Below, one piece after another: positions 1 through 7,758 of a stretch of 25,578 nucleotides of DNA. The stretch spans positions 1 to 25,578 of the forward strand of contig DAOUGD010000177.1 of the NCBI GenBank assembly GCA_034429475.1, read 5' to 3'. Numbering within the stretch: the first letter of the stretch is position 1; each line of letters starts with the position of its first letter. The notes under the pieces were generated by a model that was not told the origin of the DNA, did not search any database, and worked only from the letters and a program-made list of their open reading frames with translations. The stretch comes from JAKQHY01 sp034429475. GTDB taxonomy: Bacteria > Chloroflexota > Anaerolineae > B4-G1 > SLSP01. A program made the translations under genes and the position numbers.

Positions 1-15
1 GCGGGCGCAGCCCGC
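1..15. repeat. GC-rich perfect inverted repeat at window edge
   Basis: GCGGGC and GCCCGC are separated by GCA, forming a perfect 6-bp stem. No T-run follows on the plus strand, so a terminator is not well supported. It may be the end of a larger palindrome cut by the window edge. Confidence 0.4.
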
Positions 16-53
16 CGACAAAATTCCAGAAAATCTCTGTTGAGAATAAACCG

Positions 54-836
54 ATGATCTTAACTTTTCCGTACTACGACCCGACCGGCGCGCACAATGA
101 GGTGTTCGCCCGGCAGTTGCCGACATTGCAATCCGCTTTTGCCGCCATCTGCATTAGCGCCGTTCCGCCAACGGCCACCGAAAACTGCGGATTTGTGCAC
201 TACCTTGAGGAACAAGGTTGCTCGATCTCGCATAATGCTCCTAACAGCGCGTTTGGCGTCCACGCGCGCGAAGCGCTGCGGCTCTCGCTGGCGCACGCCT
301 CGGAGCAGACGCCCATCTTCTTTGGCTTTCTCGACCGGATTTTGTTCGCCCTGGACACGGACTGGCGGGACGTCTTTCTCCGAGATTTGCGAACCTACGC
401 CGCCGCGCCGTTTGTCGCGTTTGCGCGTTCGGCGGTGGCCTGGGATACGCATCCGGCCCATTACCGGGAGATCGAGCAGATGATGTCCCGCCTGCTGGCG
501 CTGCTGTGCGGCCGCTTCCTGGACCTCAGCCCGGCGGCGATGATCCTCAGCGCGGCCACCGCCGACATGCTGCTGAATCAATCCACCACTGCATCCTACG
601 CTGTCTGGGCGGAGTGGGTGCTGCTGGCGTTGAAAAATCGCATCTCGCTGACGACGCCGGCGGTGGATTGGCTGGCCTGGGAGCATCCCTACTGGGAAAA
701 CGTGCCGCCGGACGTGTTGAAGCAGGCGCGCGATGCCAGTTTTGTGGAAACGCAAAAACGCATTCAGTGGAACGCCACGGTGATGTCCCTGCTGGCCGAA
801 GAGCGCTTCAGCGACCTCTGTGAGGCGGTCGTGTGA
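54..836 (+). CDS. Conserved hypothetical protein, glycosyltransferase-like
   Basis: 260 aa, no signal peptide and no clear membrane helix. I cannot name the family firmly. The stretch around residues 88-100 (FFGFLDRILFAL) followed by a segment with FARS, THP and a run of small residues resembles GT-A-like sugar transferases that carry a D-x-D-R-x-L-x-W type motif; this is from memory of family patterns. The ATG at 54 has only a weak upstream GAGAA. The stop overlaps the start of the next gene by 4 bases (GTGA), which points to translational coupling with a GT2 glycosyltransferase and supports a role in glycan or polysaccharide synthesis. An upstream gene of the same operon may lie outside the window. 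Confidence 0.6.
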   Translation: MILTFPYYDPTGAHNEVFARQLPTLQSAFAAICISAVPPTATENCGFVHYLEEQGCSISHNAPNSAFGVHAREALRLSLAHASEQTPIFFGFLDRILFALDTDWRDVFLRDLRTYAAAPFVAFARSAVAWDTHPAHYREIEQMMSRLLALLCGRFLDLSPAAMILSAATADMLLNQSTTASYAVWAEWVLLALKNRISLTTPAVDWLAWEHPYWENVPPDVLKQARDASFVETQKRIQWNATVMSLLAEERFSDLCEAVV

Positions 837-1792
837 CAGGGATCTCGGTCATCATCCCCAACTGGAACGGCGCGGGCCACCTGCCGGAGTGTCTGGACAG
901 CCTGCGCGCGCAGACGTTTGCCGACTTCGAGATGCTGGTGGTAGATAACGGCTCGCGGGACGATTCGCTGGCGGTGCTGGCGCGCTATCCCGACGTGCGC
1001 GTGCTGCCGCTCGGCGAGAATCGCGGCTTCACCGGCGCGTGCAATGCCGGGTTTCGCGCGGCGCAAGGCGACATACAGGTGTTGCTCAACAATGACACCG
1101 CCGCCGATCCCCACTGGCTGGCGGAGATCGCGGCGGCATTTGCGGCACACCCCGAAGTTGGGGTGATGGCCTCCAAGATGCGCCTCTTTGACCGGCGCGA
1201 CGTTTTCCATACGGCAGGAGACATTCTCACGCCGGACGGCCTGCCGCACAATCGCGGCGTCTGGGAGCAGGATGGTGGGCAGTTCGACCATCCGGCCTAC
1301 GTCTTCAGCGCGTGTGGGGGCAGCGCGGGCTACCGCAAGACGATGCTGGACGCCATCGGGCTGCTGGACGACGACTTCTTTTTCTCGTTTGAGGACGTGG
1401 ACCTGGCCTGGCGGGCGCAGCTTGCCGGGTGGCGCTGCCTGTACGTCCCCACGGCGCTGGTCTATCACAAGTTGAAGGCGTCCGGCGGGGGCGTCACGGC
1501 TTCCTTCTACGATGGGCGTAATCGCATTTACACGCTGGTGAAGAACTACCCCGCCGATCTGTGGCGCAAGCATTGGCGGGAGGTGCTCGGCGCGCAGGTG
1601 AAGCTGGTGTGGGCCGCCCTGCGGCTGTGGCGCGGCGCAGAAGCGCGCGCGACCCTGCGCGGCGTCCTGGCCGGCGTGGCCGGCATCCCCAAAATGGCGC
1701 GGAAGCGCCGCGTGATCCAGGCCACACGCAAAGCAACGGCGGCGTATCTCGAACAACTGATGACGCCGCCGTATGAAATCCTATGCGAGTGA
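833..1792 (+). CDS. Glycosyltransferase family 2 (WbbL/rhamnosyltransferase-like)
   Basis: 319 aa, GTG start overlapping the previous stop. The N-terminal GT-A fold is clear: SVIIPNWNG at residues 5-13, the nucleotide-binding VVDNGS at 36-41, GENRGFTGACNAG at 61-73, and the metal-binding DXD-like element LLNNDT with Asp88. The acceptor-side motif FSFEDVDLAWRAQ lies at 185-196, with Glu187 and Asp188 as the likely base region. Enzymes of this kind transfer a sugar, often rhamnose, from a nucleotide donor to a growing cell-surface glycan on the cytoplasmic side of the membrane. The length is normal for the family. The acceptor and sugar cannot be read from sequence. The TGA stop lies within the first unit of the downstream repeat element. 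Confidence 0.92.
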   Translation: MTGISVIIPNWNGAGHLPECLDSLRAQTFADFEMLVVDNGSRDDSLAVLARYPDVRVLPLGENRGFTGACNAGFRAAQGDIQVLLNNDTAADPHWLAEIAAAFAAHPEVGVMASKMRLFDRRDVFHTAGDILTPDGLPHNRGVWEQDGGQFDHPAYVFSACGGSAGYRKTMLDAIGLLDDDFFFSFEDVDLAWRAQLAGWRCLYVPTALVYHKLKASGGGVTASFYDGRNRIYTLVKNYPADLWRKHWREVLGAQVKLVWAALRLWRGAEARATLRGVLAGVAGIPKMARKRRVIQATRKATAAYLEQLMTPPYEILCE

Positions 1793-1877
1793 GGAGTTGC
1801 GAGTTAGGAGTTAGGAATTGCGATCCTCAGTCCTCAGTCCTCACCCCTCACTCCTCACCCCTCACTCCTCACTCCTA
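1788..1877. repeat. Period-7 tandem repeat element with inverted arms (convergent gene ends)
   Basis: A purine-rich arm (1788-1817, units like GAGTTAG and GAGTGAG) is followed by a pyrimidine-rich arm (about 1823-1877, units CTCAGTC and CTCACTC). The arms are complementary and could form a long imperfect hairpin. The element fills the whole gap between two convergent genes and overlaps both stop codons: TGA of the glycosyltransferase and TAG of the GDT1-like gene. Confidence 0.85.
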
Positions 1878-2480
1878 AATAATTCCCACTCCCATCAACA
1901 CGCCCATCACAACAAAAGCGGCAGCAGAGATGCGGAGCAGGAGGCGTTCGGGAATCCACTTGCTGAGTTGCTGCCCCCCAACAACGCCCAGGGCCGTCAC
2001 GGCGGTGAGGGCCAGCGCGCCCCCCGCGAACACAAGCCACGGCGATTGTTTGCTCGCCATCCCCAGGACGGCCAACTGGGTTTTGTCGCCCAATTCGGCA
2101 AAGAAGAGCAGGCTTAACGTGGTTCCAAAGGCTTTCCAGTCCCAGCCGTGACTGTTTTCAACACAGACCACTTCCTCTGGAGCGCAATCAGCGTCATCCG
2201 CTTTGGACTTGACAGTTTCGCGCCAGATCAGCGCGCCCATCACCACGAAGGCGATGGCGGCAATATAGCGCACGACCACTGCCGGAATAAACGTCCCCAC
2301 GAGCTGCCCGCCTGCCGCGCCCAGGGCCGTGACCGCAGTGAGCGCCAGACTCCCGCCGAGAAAGACCGGCCAGGGACGACGGAACTTGCACGTCTGTGTC
2401 ATCACTGCCAACTGCGTCTTATCGCCCAACTCGGCGACGAAGATCAACCCAAAAGCCGAAAAAAACGCGCTCCAATCCAT
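1875..2480 (-). CDS. TMEM165/GDT1 (UPF0016) family cation transporter
   Basis: 201 aa integral membrane protein made of two homologous halves. Each half carries the family signature E-x-G-D-K-T: AELGDKTQ at residues 16-23 and again at 128-135, both followed by hydrophobic helices. The family exports Mn2+ or Ca2+ in exchange for protons; in bacteria, members mainly protect against manganese excess. The hydrophilic link between halves is at about 91-113 (KSKADDADCAPEE). The ATG at 2480 follows GGAGAAGGA, a good ribosome site. I looked for a manganese (yybP-ykoY) riboswitch upstream, but the gap is filled by a repeat hairpin. The last codons run directly into the downstream repeat, which supplies the TAG stop. 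Confidence 0.9.
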   Translation of the reverse strand: MDWSAFFSAFGLIFVAELGDKTQLAVMTQTCKFRRPWPVFLGGSLALTAVTALGAAGGQLVGTFIPAVVVRYIAAIAFVVMGALIWRETVKSKADDADCAPEEVVCVENSHGWDWKAFGTTLSLLFFAELGDKTQLAVLGMASKQSPWLVFAGGALALTAVTALGVVGGQQLSKWIPERLLLRISAAAFVVMGVLMGVGII

Positions 2481-2505
2481 TATCCTTCTCCCATTAAAAA
2501 ATCAC

Positions 2506-2565
2506 TCAACGGATTGACCGGATACAACGGAAAAAAAATCCGTTAAAATCCGTTAAATCCGTTGA
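2506..2565. repeat. Period-9 repeat hairpin; possible terminator of the LCP gene
   Basis: The left arm at 2506-2531 (units of AACGGATTx) pairs with the right arm at 2539-2565 (TCCGTTAAA units). The unit is about 9 bases. Read on the minus strand, downstream of the LCP gene, the hairpin is followed after four bases by six T residues (2495-2500), so it could act as an intrinsic terminator. A closely related hairpin lies at 19297-19352. Confidence 0.8.
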
Positions 2566-2579
2566 GAATAAACCCACAA

Positions 2580-4097
2580 TCAATACGGACACGTCACGTA
2601 ATCCTGCCCGATAATCAGCCGCATCCGGTACGGCGAGTTGGGATCCTCCGCCATGATGACCCGGTCGTTCGGCACGTCGAAGAGCGCCTGCAACAGGGGC
2701 AGGCCGCTGCCTTTGGTCGTCCCGCCGAAAAAGACGATCTGTGTCTGCGCGTAATCGTAGCGGTCGGGCGGGTTGAGGATGGGGATGTAGCCGTAATGGT
2801 CGGCGCGGTCGGCGGCCAGCGCGTCCCAGTTGGGATTGCCGGTGCCGTTCCACACCTCGATGTAAATGGGGTCTTGCAAGGCGCGGTTGCTGGCCGGATG
2901 CACCATCACATCCTCAATCACCGGTTGAATTTTTTCAAAGTTCGGCAGGAACACCGACCCACCCTGGTATGTGACGAACGGTTCCACTTCCTCACGGCTG
3001 ATGTTGTACAGGCGGACGTTGGCCATTTCCAGGTCGCGCGCCGTCAGCGCCAGGGAGAAAATCTTGTCCACCGGCAGGTTGGTCTCAAACAAATGGCTGA
3101 GCTGGGGGTACAAAGACGGGACGGCTTCCAGCAAATTGGCCTGCTTGCCTTTGCGCCACATCGCCTCCAATATCTGCTGCTGCCGCCGTTCGCGGGCGAA
3201 GACGCTGGTGGTTTTGCGGGTGCGCGAGTACCACAGCGCCAACTCGCCGTTCATGTGATGCAGGCCCGGTTCCAGTGTGATCTGGTGGAACTCGCCATTC
3301 TCGTCGGGGATGGGCCAGTAGTCGGTCAGGCGACAATGCACGGGCACGTCAATTCCGCCCAAAAAGTCCACCAACTGCGTCAGCCCATCAAAGTTCACCT
3401 TGACGTAGTAATCCGCCGTGATGCCGAGGTTGTAGAGCAGCGTTTGATTGAGCAGTCCCGCGCCGCCGCCGTCGTAGTTATACATCACACCATACATATC
3501 GGCGGTGTTGATGCGTGACATCCGCAGATTGGGCAGGAAGACGTAGAGGTCGCGTGGGATCGAGAGCATCGAGACCGATGGCACGTCGGGGTAGATGACG
3601 AAATATTGGATCACGTCAGTGTTCCAGTGCTGCCAGTCGGCGCGCTGGTCGCTGCCGAGCACGACGACGGTGAGCGCATCCGCCGAGGTGTGATGGCGCG
3701 GCACAGCGGTGGGGATTTGCACGGTGTCCGATGGATGCAGGGTGGGCAGGATGTCAATGGGGACGGCGGTGGGCCGGCGCGGCGGGAGCGGCGTCGGCGT
3801 GAGGCTGGGCGTCCACGTGGCGGTGGGGGGCGGCGGCGTGGGTGTGGACGTGGGGAAAGGCGTCGGGGTGTGGGTGACGGTCCAGGTGGGCGGCGCAGTC
3901 TTCGACGGTGAGGGCAGCGCCGTATCAGGATGGTCGGCCGGCGTGCGCGTCGCCGCTTGGGTCGCGGTGGGGATGACCACCTCGTAAGCCGGCTGCGCCG
4001 CCAACCCGCCATCCAGCGCCAGATAAATCATCGCGCCCAGGATGAAGGCCAGGATCAGGACGATGGTAGCGGTCAAAGCAATCTGTACTTTTCCCAT
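2580..4097 (-). CDS. LytR-CpsA-Psr (LCP) family protein with LytR_C domain
   Basis: 505 aa. A short cytoplasmic start and one membrane helix (about residues 7-28) are followed by a Thr/Pro-rich linker (about 43-135). The LCP catalytic domain begins at ALTVVVLGSDQR (141-152). It carries the expected acidic residues Asp150 and Asp161, SIPRDLYV with Arg182, and the late arginine cluster YSRTRK...RERRQQQ. A LytR_C domain starts near IYIEVWNGTGN in the last 110 residues. LCP enzymes attach undecaprenyl-linked glycans to peptidoglycan or other surface acceptors outside the membrane. No Shine-Dalgarno is visible; the ATG lies 10 bases after the stop of the DUF1361 gene, so translational coupling is likely. 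The context suggests cell-envelope polymer attachment. Confidence 0.92.
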   Translation of the reverse strand: MGKVQIALTATIVLILAFILGAMIYLALDGGLAAQPAYEVVIPTATQAATRTPADHPDTALPSPSKTAPPTWTVTHTPTPFPTSTPTPPPPTATWTPSLTPTPLPPRRPTAVPIDILPTLHPSDTVQIPTAVPRHHTSADALTVVVLGSDQRADWQHWNTDVIQYFVIYPDVPSVSMLSIPRDLYVFLPNLRMSRINTADMYGVMYNYDGGGAGLLNQTLLYNLGITADYYVKVNFDGLTQLVDFLGGIDVPVHCRLTDYWPIPDENGEFHQITLEPGLHHMNGELALWYSRTRKTTSVFARERRQQQILEAMWRKGKQANLLEAVPSLYPQLSHLFETNLPVDKIFSLALTARDLEMANVRLYNISREEVEPFVTYQGGSVFLPNFEKIQPVIEDVMVHPASNRALQDPIYIEVWNGTGNPNWDALAADRADHYGYIPILNPPDRYDYAQTQIVFFGGTTKGSGLPLLQALFDVPNDRVIMAEDPNSPYRMRLIIGQDYVTCPY

Positions 4098-4107
4098 ACC
4101 ACGTCAA

Positions 4108-4824
4108 CTATTCTGTTTTTTCTGGCGTTTTGGATACAGTCGGCCCCGCCGTGAGGGCAAAATAGCAAGCAAACAACAGCACGCTGAAGAGCAGGGCTAC
4201 CGCATACGTCCCTTTGTGCCACAGGGGATAGCGGATGCGGACGGCCAGATCGGACAAAATCGCCTGCGGCTGTGTCACCAGGTCCCAACTATTCCACCGC
4301 AAGAACCGCCCCATATAGACGCCCATCCCGCTCAACCCTACGATCACCAGAGTAAAAGCCCATCCCAGGATACGCCCGAACCAGACTTGAACAATATTCT
4401 GCATCAAACGCAGCGCGTAAATGCCCAACACCACGCCCGTCCAGGCAAAACTGGTCAGCATCCCGATGTCGTACCACAGGGGAATCCGAGGACGCTCGTA
4501 GAGGTGCAGAAAGTCGGTAATGATGTAGGGCGCGTTGGGGAAGAAGGCAATGCCGATGACGGCGGGCAGCAGCAACAGCCACCAGCGGCGCGGATAGCGT
4601 CGGTGTAAAGAGATAGCCCACAAACTGCACAAATAGGGCACCCAGGCCAGGAACAGATTCCAGAGCAAAAAGTAAAATGTCCAACTTCGACTCAAGTACA
4701 CGCGCACTCCCCACAGGCCAAAACAAAGCAGTGTGGAAAAGACTGCCGGGTAGAATCCCTGTGCCGCCAGAAACTGATGCAGCCGGCGTCCCGTTCCCAA
4801 GAGCCAGGCGTCAAATTTATGCAT
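4108..4824 (-). CDS. DUF1361 family integral membrane protein
   Basis: 238 aa from ATG 4824, or 240 aa from GTG 4830. Several hydrophobic helices are seen (about residues 28-48, 52-70, 82-96, 122-140, 155-175, 208-230). The hallmark FPNAPYIITDFLHL sits at about 95-108 of the ATG form, which identifies the DUF1361 family; its biochemical role is unknown. AGGAG lies 4 bases before the GTG and 10 before the ATG, so the start is uncertain. With the ATG, the gene overlaps the upstream gene by 8 bases (ATGCATAA). It sits directly before the LCP gene, so it may act in envelope assembly, but that is inference from position only. Confidence 0.85.
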   Translation of the reverse strand: MHKFDAWLLGTGRRLHQFLAAQGFYPAVFSTLLCFGLWGVRVYLSRSWTFYFLLWNLFLAWVPYLCSLWAISLHRRYPRRWWLLLLPAVIGIAFFPNAPYIITDFLHLYERPRIPLWYDIGMLTSFAWTGVVLGIYALRLMQNIVQVWFGRILGWAFTLVIVGLSGMGVYMGRFLRWNSWDLVTQPQAILSDLAVRIRYPLWHKGTYAVALLFSVLLFACYFALTAGPTVSKTPEKTE

Positions 4825-5236
4825 GGTCACTTTTCTCCTGCCAGTTGAAGCGTTTTGCCAGGCGCGGATACAGCCAGACGATGCCGGCGTACTGCGCCAG
4901 GATGAAATCTACGAAGAGTGTCGTTTGACTCAACGTGCGCGCGACGCTGCCGATGGAGGCCATCGGGTAGCGTATGAAGAACAGGTAGAGGTAGCCCAGC
5001 GCCACCGTCCCGATGATGCCCGTCGCGCCCAGGCCGAAGACGAGGTGCGGGGTCGTCGAGTCCTCGCTCAAGAAGCGCCGGGCCGTGACGCCGCCGAGCA
5101 GTCCGGCAGCCACCGCGCCCAGCGCGCCGAGCAGCGTCATCACCACCATGCGCCAGGCGACGACCTGCATCACGCCGGCCAGCAACATGACGACCGGCCC
5201 AACCGCCAATGCGCCCGCCAGCAGCCGGTCACGCAT
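4817..5236 (-). CDS. Small hypothetical membrane protein
   Basis: 139 aa starting at MRDRLLAGAL. The reading frame stays open further upstream to 5470, but that part lies inside the neighbouring 107-aa gene and is Arg-rich out-of-frame sequence, so I reject it. About four hydrophobic helices are visible (residues 4-22, 28-50, 62-88, 100-125). The family is not recognised. The ATG overlaps the upstream gene stop by 8 bases (ATGCGTGA), mirroring the 8-base overlap at its own 3-prime end. These tight overlaps suggest one translationally coupled unit of 107-aa, 139-aa, DUF1361 and LCP proteins. Confidence 0.75.
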   Translation of the reverse strand: MRDRLLAGALAVGPVVMLLAGVMQVVAWRMVVMTLLGALGAVAAGLLGGVTARRFLSEDSTTPHLVFGLGATGIIGTVALGYLYLFFIRYPMASIGSVARTLSQTTLFVDFILAQYAGIVWLYPRLAKRFNWQEKSDHA

Positions 5237-5552
5237 GAGGCGGCGTCTCCTGGTCGGCGGCGCGGCGGCGCGCCCAAATGATTTGCCCGGCGTGGAGCAG
5301 CACCACGGCGCCCAGCGCGATCCACAACCCACGACCCCACCAACGATCTTCCGTCGTCGCCATCCCCGCGAGGAAGAGCGCCATCCCCGCATCCAGCGCC
5401 AGCGCGTAGCCGAACTCCTGGAACTTGTTGCGCGCCTTGACTTTGGCTTTGCCCGCCTCGTAGTAGGCATAACTTCCCGTCGCCAGCAGCACGGCCAGGC
5501 CCAAAATCCAGAGAGAATTAAAGAAGACGCCTAAAAGATCAATGTTTGTCAT
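5229..5552 (-). CDS. Small hypothetical membrane protein
   Basis: 107 aa with an N-terminal helix (about residues 8-28), a basic and charged stretch (YYEAGKAKVKARNKF), then two further helices (about 48-64 and 74-90) and a charged tail. Family not recognised. The ATG at 5552 is preceded by AAAGGAT. It begins 12 bases after the restriction endonuclease stop but has the high GC of the host genes downstream, so it marks the right-hand end of the native operon at the island border. It may be transcribed from the island genes or from a promoter within the endonuclease gene. Confidence 0.72.
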   Translation of the reverse strand: MTNIDLLGVFFNSLWILGLAVLLATGSYAYYEAGKAKVKARNKFQEFGYALALDAGMALFLAGMATTEDRWWGRGLWIALGAVVLLHAGQIIWARRRAADQETPPHA

Positions 5553-5564
5553 AAGGGAAATCCT

Positions 5565-6401
5565 TTAAATTGCCAGATCAAAGGGTAAATCGCTGATGTC
5601 GCGTAAGCGTTTGCCGTTGACGAGTAGGTTGAGCATTTCCGATGAGGTTTCATCATCACTGTTTGCAACGGCAACCTGCAATTCGTCGAGAGCTAGATGA
5701 TACACGCAGTCCAAATCGCCTGTTCCTAAAGCTACTGAAGCGATACGACTGGGAAGCGGCTCAGCGGTCACAATAGCGATGTGTGGGGTGTTGCCTTTAC
5801 GGTTACGGATCAAATTCAATGCCTCGGTGCGGGCATTTTGGGAACGGTCGCTGCGAATCGTCCATTTGCAGGAGATACTTGCGTGGAGGATAGGTTTGGC
5901 AGGAGCGCCGTTTTGCGCCCGCAATGGCGTCAAGCGCGCAGTTTCGCCATCATAGACTTGCCCACTCTGGTTGATTTCCGCATCCGAAACCGGCTGCCGC
6001 CCTATCACGATGTCTGGCGTTATCAGATAATCTCCCAAAGCCGCTCGCAAGGTGGGATATTGCGCCAACACCTGGGATATGTCTTCCAGGTGTTCATATT
6101 GTGCAAAGTCGGTCAAATTGCCATGGACAGAGAACACCCATTGCCCAGGGCGTAAATGGGATAACAGACGAAATGCTTCTTGCAGATAATCCAGCGTCAA
6201 GGATTCAAATAAGGCGCCAGCTTTCTGCCCAGTCGGAGGCGTTGCACATGGGGAAAATCCTAATTGCTGCAAAATACTCTCGGCTAACTCAATGCTTTTC
6301 TTACTGCTGCGGTCGGCAATATTAGGGATGCTATTCCGATAACCTAGCACATGCTGACAAATTGTCTGGTGATAATGGGCACGTAAGGCTTTAAAGTTCA
6401 T
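5565..6401 (-). CDS. Type II restriction endonuclease, NgoMIV family
   Basis: 278 aa, close to NgoMIV in length. Seen in sequence: Glu66 in GALFE, Asp130 in LITPDIVIG, and the catalytic S-x-K at Ser177-Lys179 (SCKW), followed by TIRSDR and NARTEALNLIRNRKG with Glu193. These match the active site of NgoMIV and other CCGG-core endonucleases (Glu70, Asp140, Lys187, Glu201 in NgoMIV). The Arg183-Ser-Asp185-Arg186 element matches the NgoMIV residues that read the GGCC bases. The enzyme should cut double-stranded DNA at a site with a CCGG core, most likely GCCGGC; the exact site is inferred from family. The start lies inside the end of the methyltransferase gene (11-base overlap). GC is clearly lower than in flanking genes. 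Confidence 0.92.
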   Translation of the reverse strand: MNFKALRAHYHQTICQHVLGYRNSIPNIADRSSKKSIELAESILQQLGFSPCATPPTGQKAGALFESLTLDYLQEAFRLLSHLRPGQWVFSVHGNLTDFAQYEHLEDISQVLAQYPTLRAALGDYLITPDIVIGRQPVSDAEINQSGQVYDGETARLTPLRAQNGAPAKPILHASISCKWTIRSDRSQNARTEALNLIRNRKGNTPHIAIVTAEPLPSRIASVALGTGDLDCVYHLALDELQVAVANSDDETSSEMLNLLVNGKRLRDISDLPFDLAI

Positions 6402-7752
6402 GTGACTCAGTTTCCCCTATGGGTTTCATTAACGCGATGACATATTCCTCATGCATTCGTTCTTCGATTTGTGTGCTATCCTCAGTAAGTTTGCGCCGCG
6501 CCGGCATCATCCGCTTATCACGATCAAGTTTGCGCACCCCAATCTCAACCGCAGCGAACCCCAGGTTCTTGCCGATTTCAGCCAGACATTGCCCGGTTTG
6601 CGTATCAACGTTGCGCATAGTGGATGGGCCAACTACCACAATCGCCGCCCGCCCAGGTTTAAGCACCCGCAGCATTTCTCTCAAGAATAAGGTGGCTTCA
6701 GAATAGTATCGCTGCAAAATTCCTCCTTTTTTAGGATCAAGGCGTCGCACTGTTTCTACAATGTCTGTCACAAAATCTGGCAAAGAGTGCATTTCAAATC
6801 CGGCAAGCGCATCATGTCCAATATATTGACTACGCAAATCGGACAAGTTTTTAAGCGTGTGTCCCAACCAAATCAGCGAGAACTTGTGAGCGCGCATGTA
6901 ATCAATGGCATTGGCTGCATATGGAGGCGAAGTCACGATCAAGTCTACGGTATTATCTAATAAAGCGATATTCTGTGCGTCGCTACGAACAAATTGCGCG
7001 CTACCCCGTCCATAATTCAATAGTACCGCGCTTTTCAAATTCTTCTGTAATCGCTTGGAATATTCGGACAAAGGCGACCGAGGTTGTTTGTCTAGTACCC
7101 GATGAGGGCGGGTATGCGCCAGATCACGTGCGCGAGAGACGCCGCCTGATTTAGTAATAATAATAGCCGAGAAAACTGTTTCCAAAAATGCCCTTGTAGA
7201 GCTATCTTGAACCACTTCTATGGACTCTATCAGGGCCGTTAACTCCAGTTGCGTCTCCGGCAAAAACCAATAGTCAATGAATTTGCGTTCGGCCTCGGCG
7301 AAACGTAGCGTCAGACGTTGTTGTAGTCCTGTAGCGTCTTCTTGGAGTGCATGATGCGCGTGTTTCAAGACCTCATAGCTTATATCCTGCAAGGCTTCAA
7401 TATCAACCGCCGTGGTTTTGACTTGACCAATACGCAAAGCCATAGGGTCAATGTCCATTCCTATGCCCTGTCGTCCAAGTAACATTGCTTCCACAACTGT
7501 CGTGCCAGAACCGGACATCGGGTCAAGAACTATATCGCCCGGCTGTGTCAAGGCTTCGATAAAGGCCCGTGGTAACTGCGGCGGAAATTTTGCAGGAAAA
7601 GCGTGAAAATTATGGGAAGCATAGGCGCTATCTTGACCATGAAAGTCCAAATCGCCTTCCAATAAAGCCCGAACCCGTTCGTCATAACTCAAGTCTTTTT
7701 GGGTTTCTATCGGGATTAGAGGTAATTTCTCTTGTAATAATGTCATATACAT
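6391..7752 (-). CDS. DNA amino-methyltransferase of the restriction-modification pair (probable N4-cytosine)
   Basis: 453 aa from ATG 7752; GTG 7767 and ATG 7746 are alternatives. Motif I LDPMSGSGTT is at residues 76-85, preceded by FPAKFPPQLP (motif X-like). Motif IV TSPPY is at 274-278. TSPPY with an aromatic last residue indicates an exocyclic amino methyltransferase, and S-P-P-Y favours N4-cytosine. Motif I precedes motif IV by about 190 residues, an alpha-type order with the target-recognition part probably in between. It should protect the site cut by the overlapping endonuclease. This differs from NgoMIV itself, whose partner is, from memory, a 5-methylcytosine enzyme. GC is low like the endonuclease, consistent with joint transfer. 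Confidence 0.9.
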   Translation of the reverse strand: MYMTLLQEKLPLIPIETQKDLSYDERVRALLEGDLDFHGQDSAYASHNFHAFPAKFPPQLPRAFIEALTQPGDIVLDPMSGSGTTVVEAMLLGRQGIGMDIDPMALRIGQVKTTAVDIEALQDISYEVLKHAHHALQEDATGLQQRLTLRFAEAERKFIDYWFLPETQLELTALIESIEVVQDSSTRAFLETVFSAIIITKSGGVSRARDLAHTRPHRVLDKQPRSPLSEYSKRLQKNLKSAVLLNYGRGSAQFVRSDAQNIALLDNTVDLIVTSPPYAANAIDYMRAHKFSLIWLGHTLKNLSDLRSQYIGHDALAGFEMHSLPDFVTDIVETVRRLDPKKGGILQRYYSEATLFLREMLRVLKPGRAAIVVVGPSTMRNVDTQTGQCLAEIGKNLGFAAVEIGVRKLDRDKRMMPARRKLTEDSTQIEERMHEEYVIALMKPIGETESHEL

Positions 7753-7758
7753 TCCTAC

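Noticed and set aside
1818..2117. 99-aa plus-strand frame starting in the repeat block
   Set aside because: It begins in low-complexity repeats and runs antisense to the GDT1-like gene with its two E-x-G-D-K-T motifs.
2481..2579. Manganese riboswitch upstream of the GDT1-like gene
   Set aside because: The gap is only 99 bases and is mostly a repeat hairpin; the conserved riboswitch core is not seen.
5237..5470. N-terminal extension of the 139-aa membrane protein
   Set aside because: This part is Arg/Ser-rich, overlaps the 107-aa gene out of frame and precedes a normal ATG with coupling to the upstream stop.
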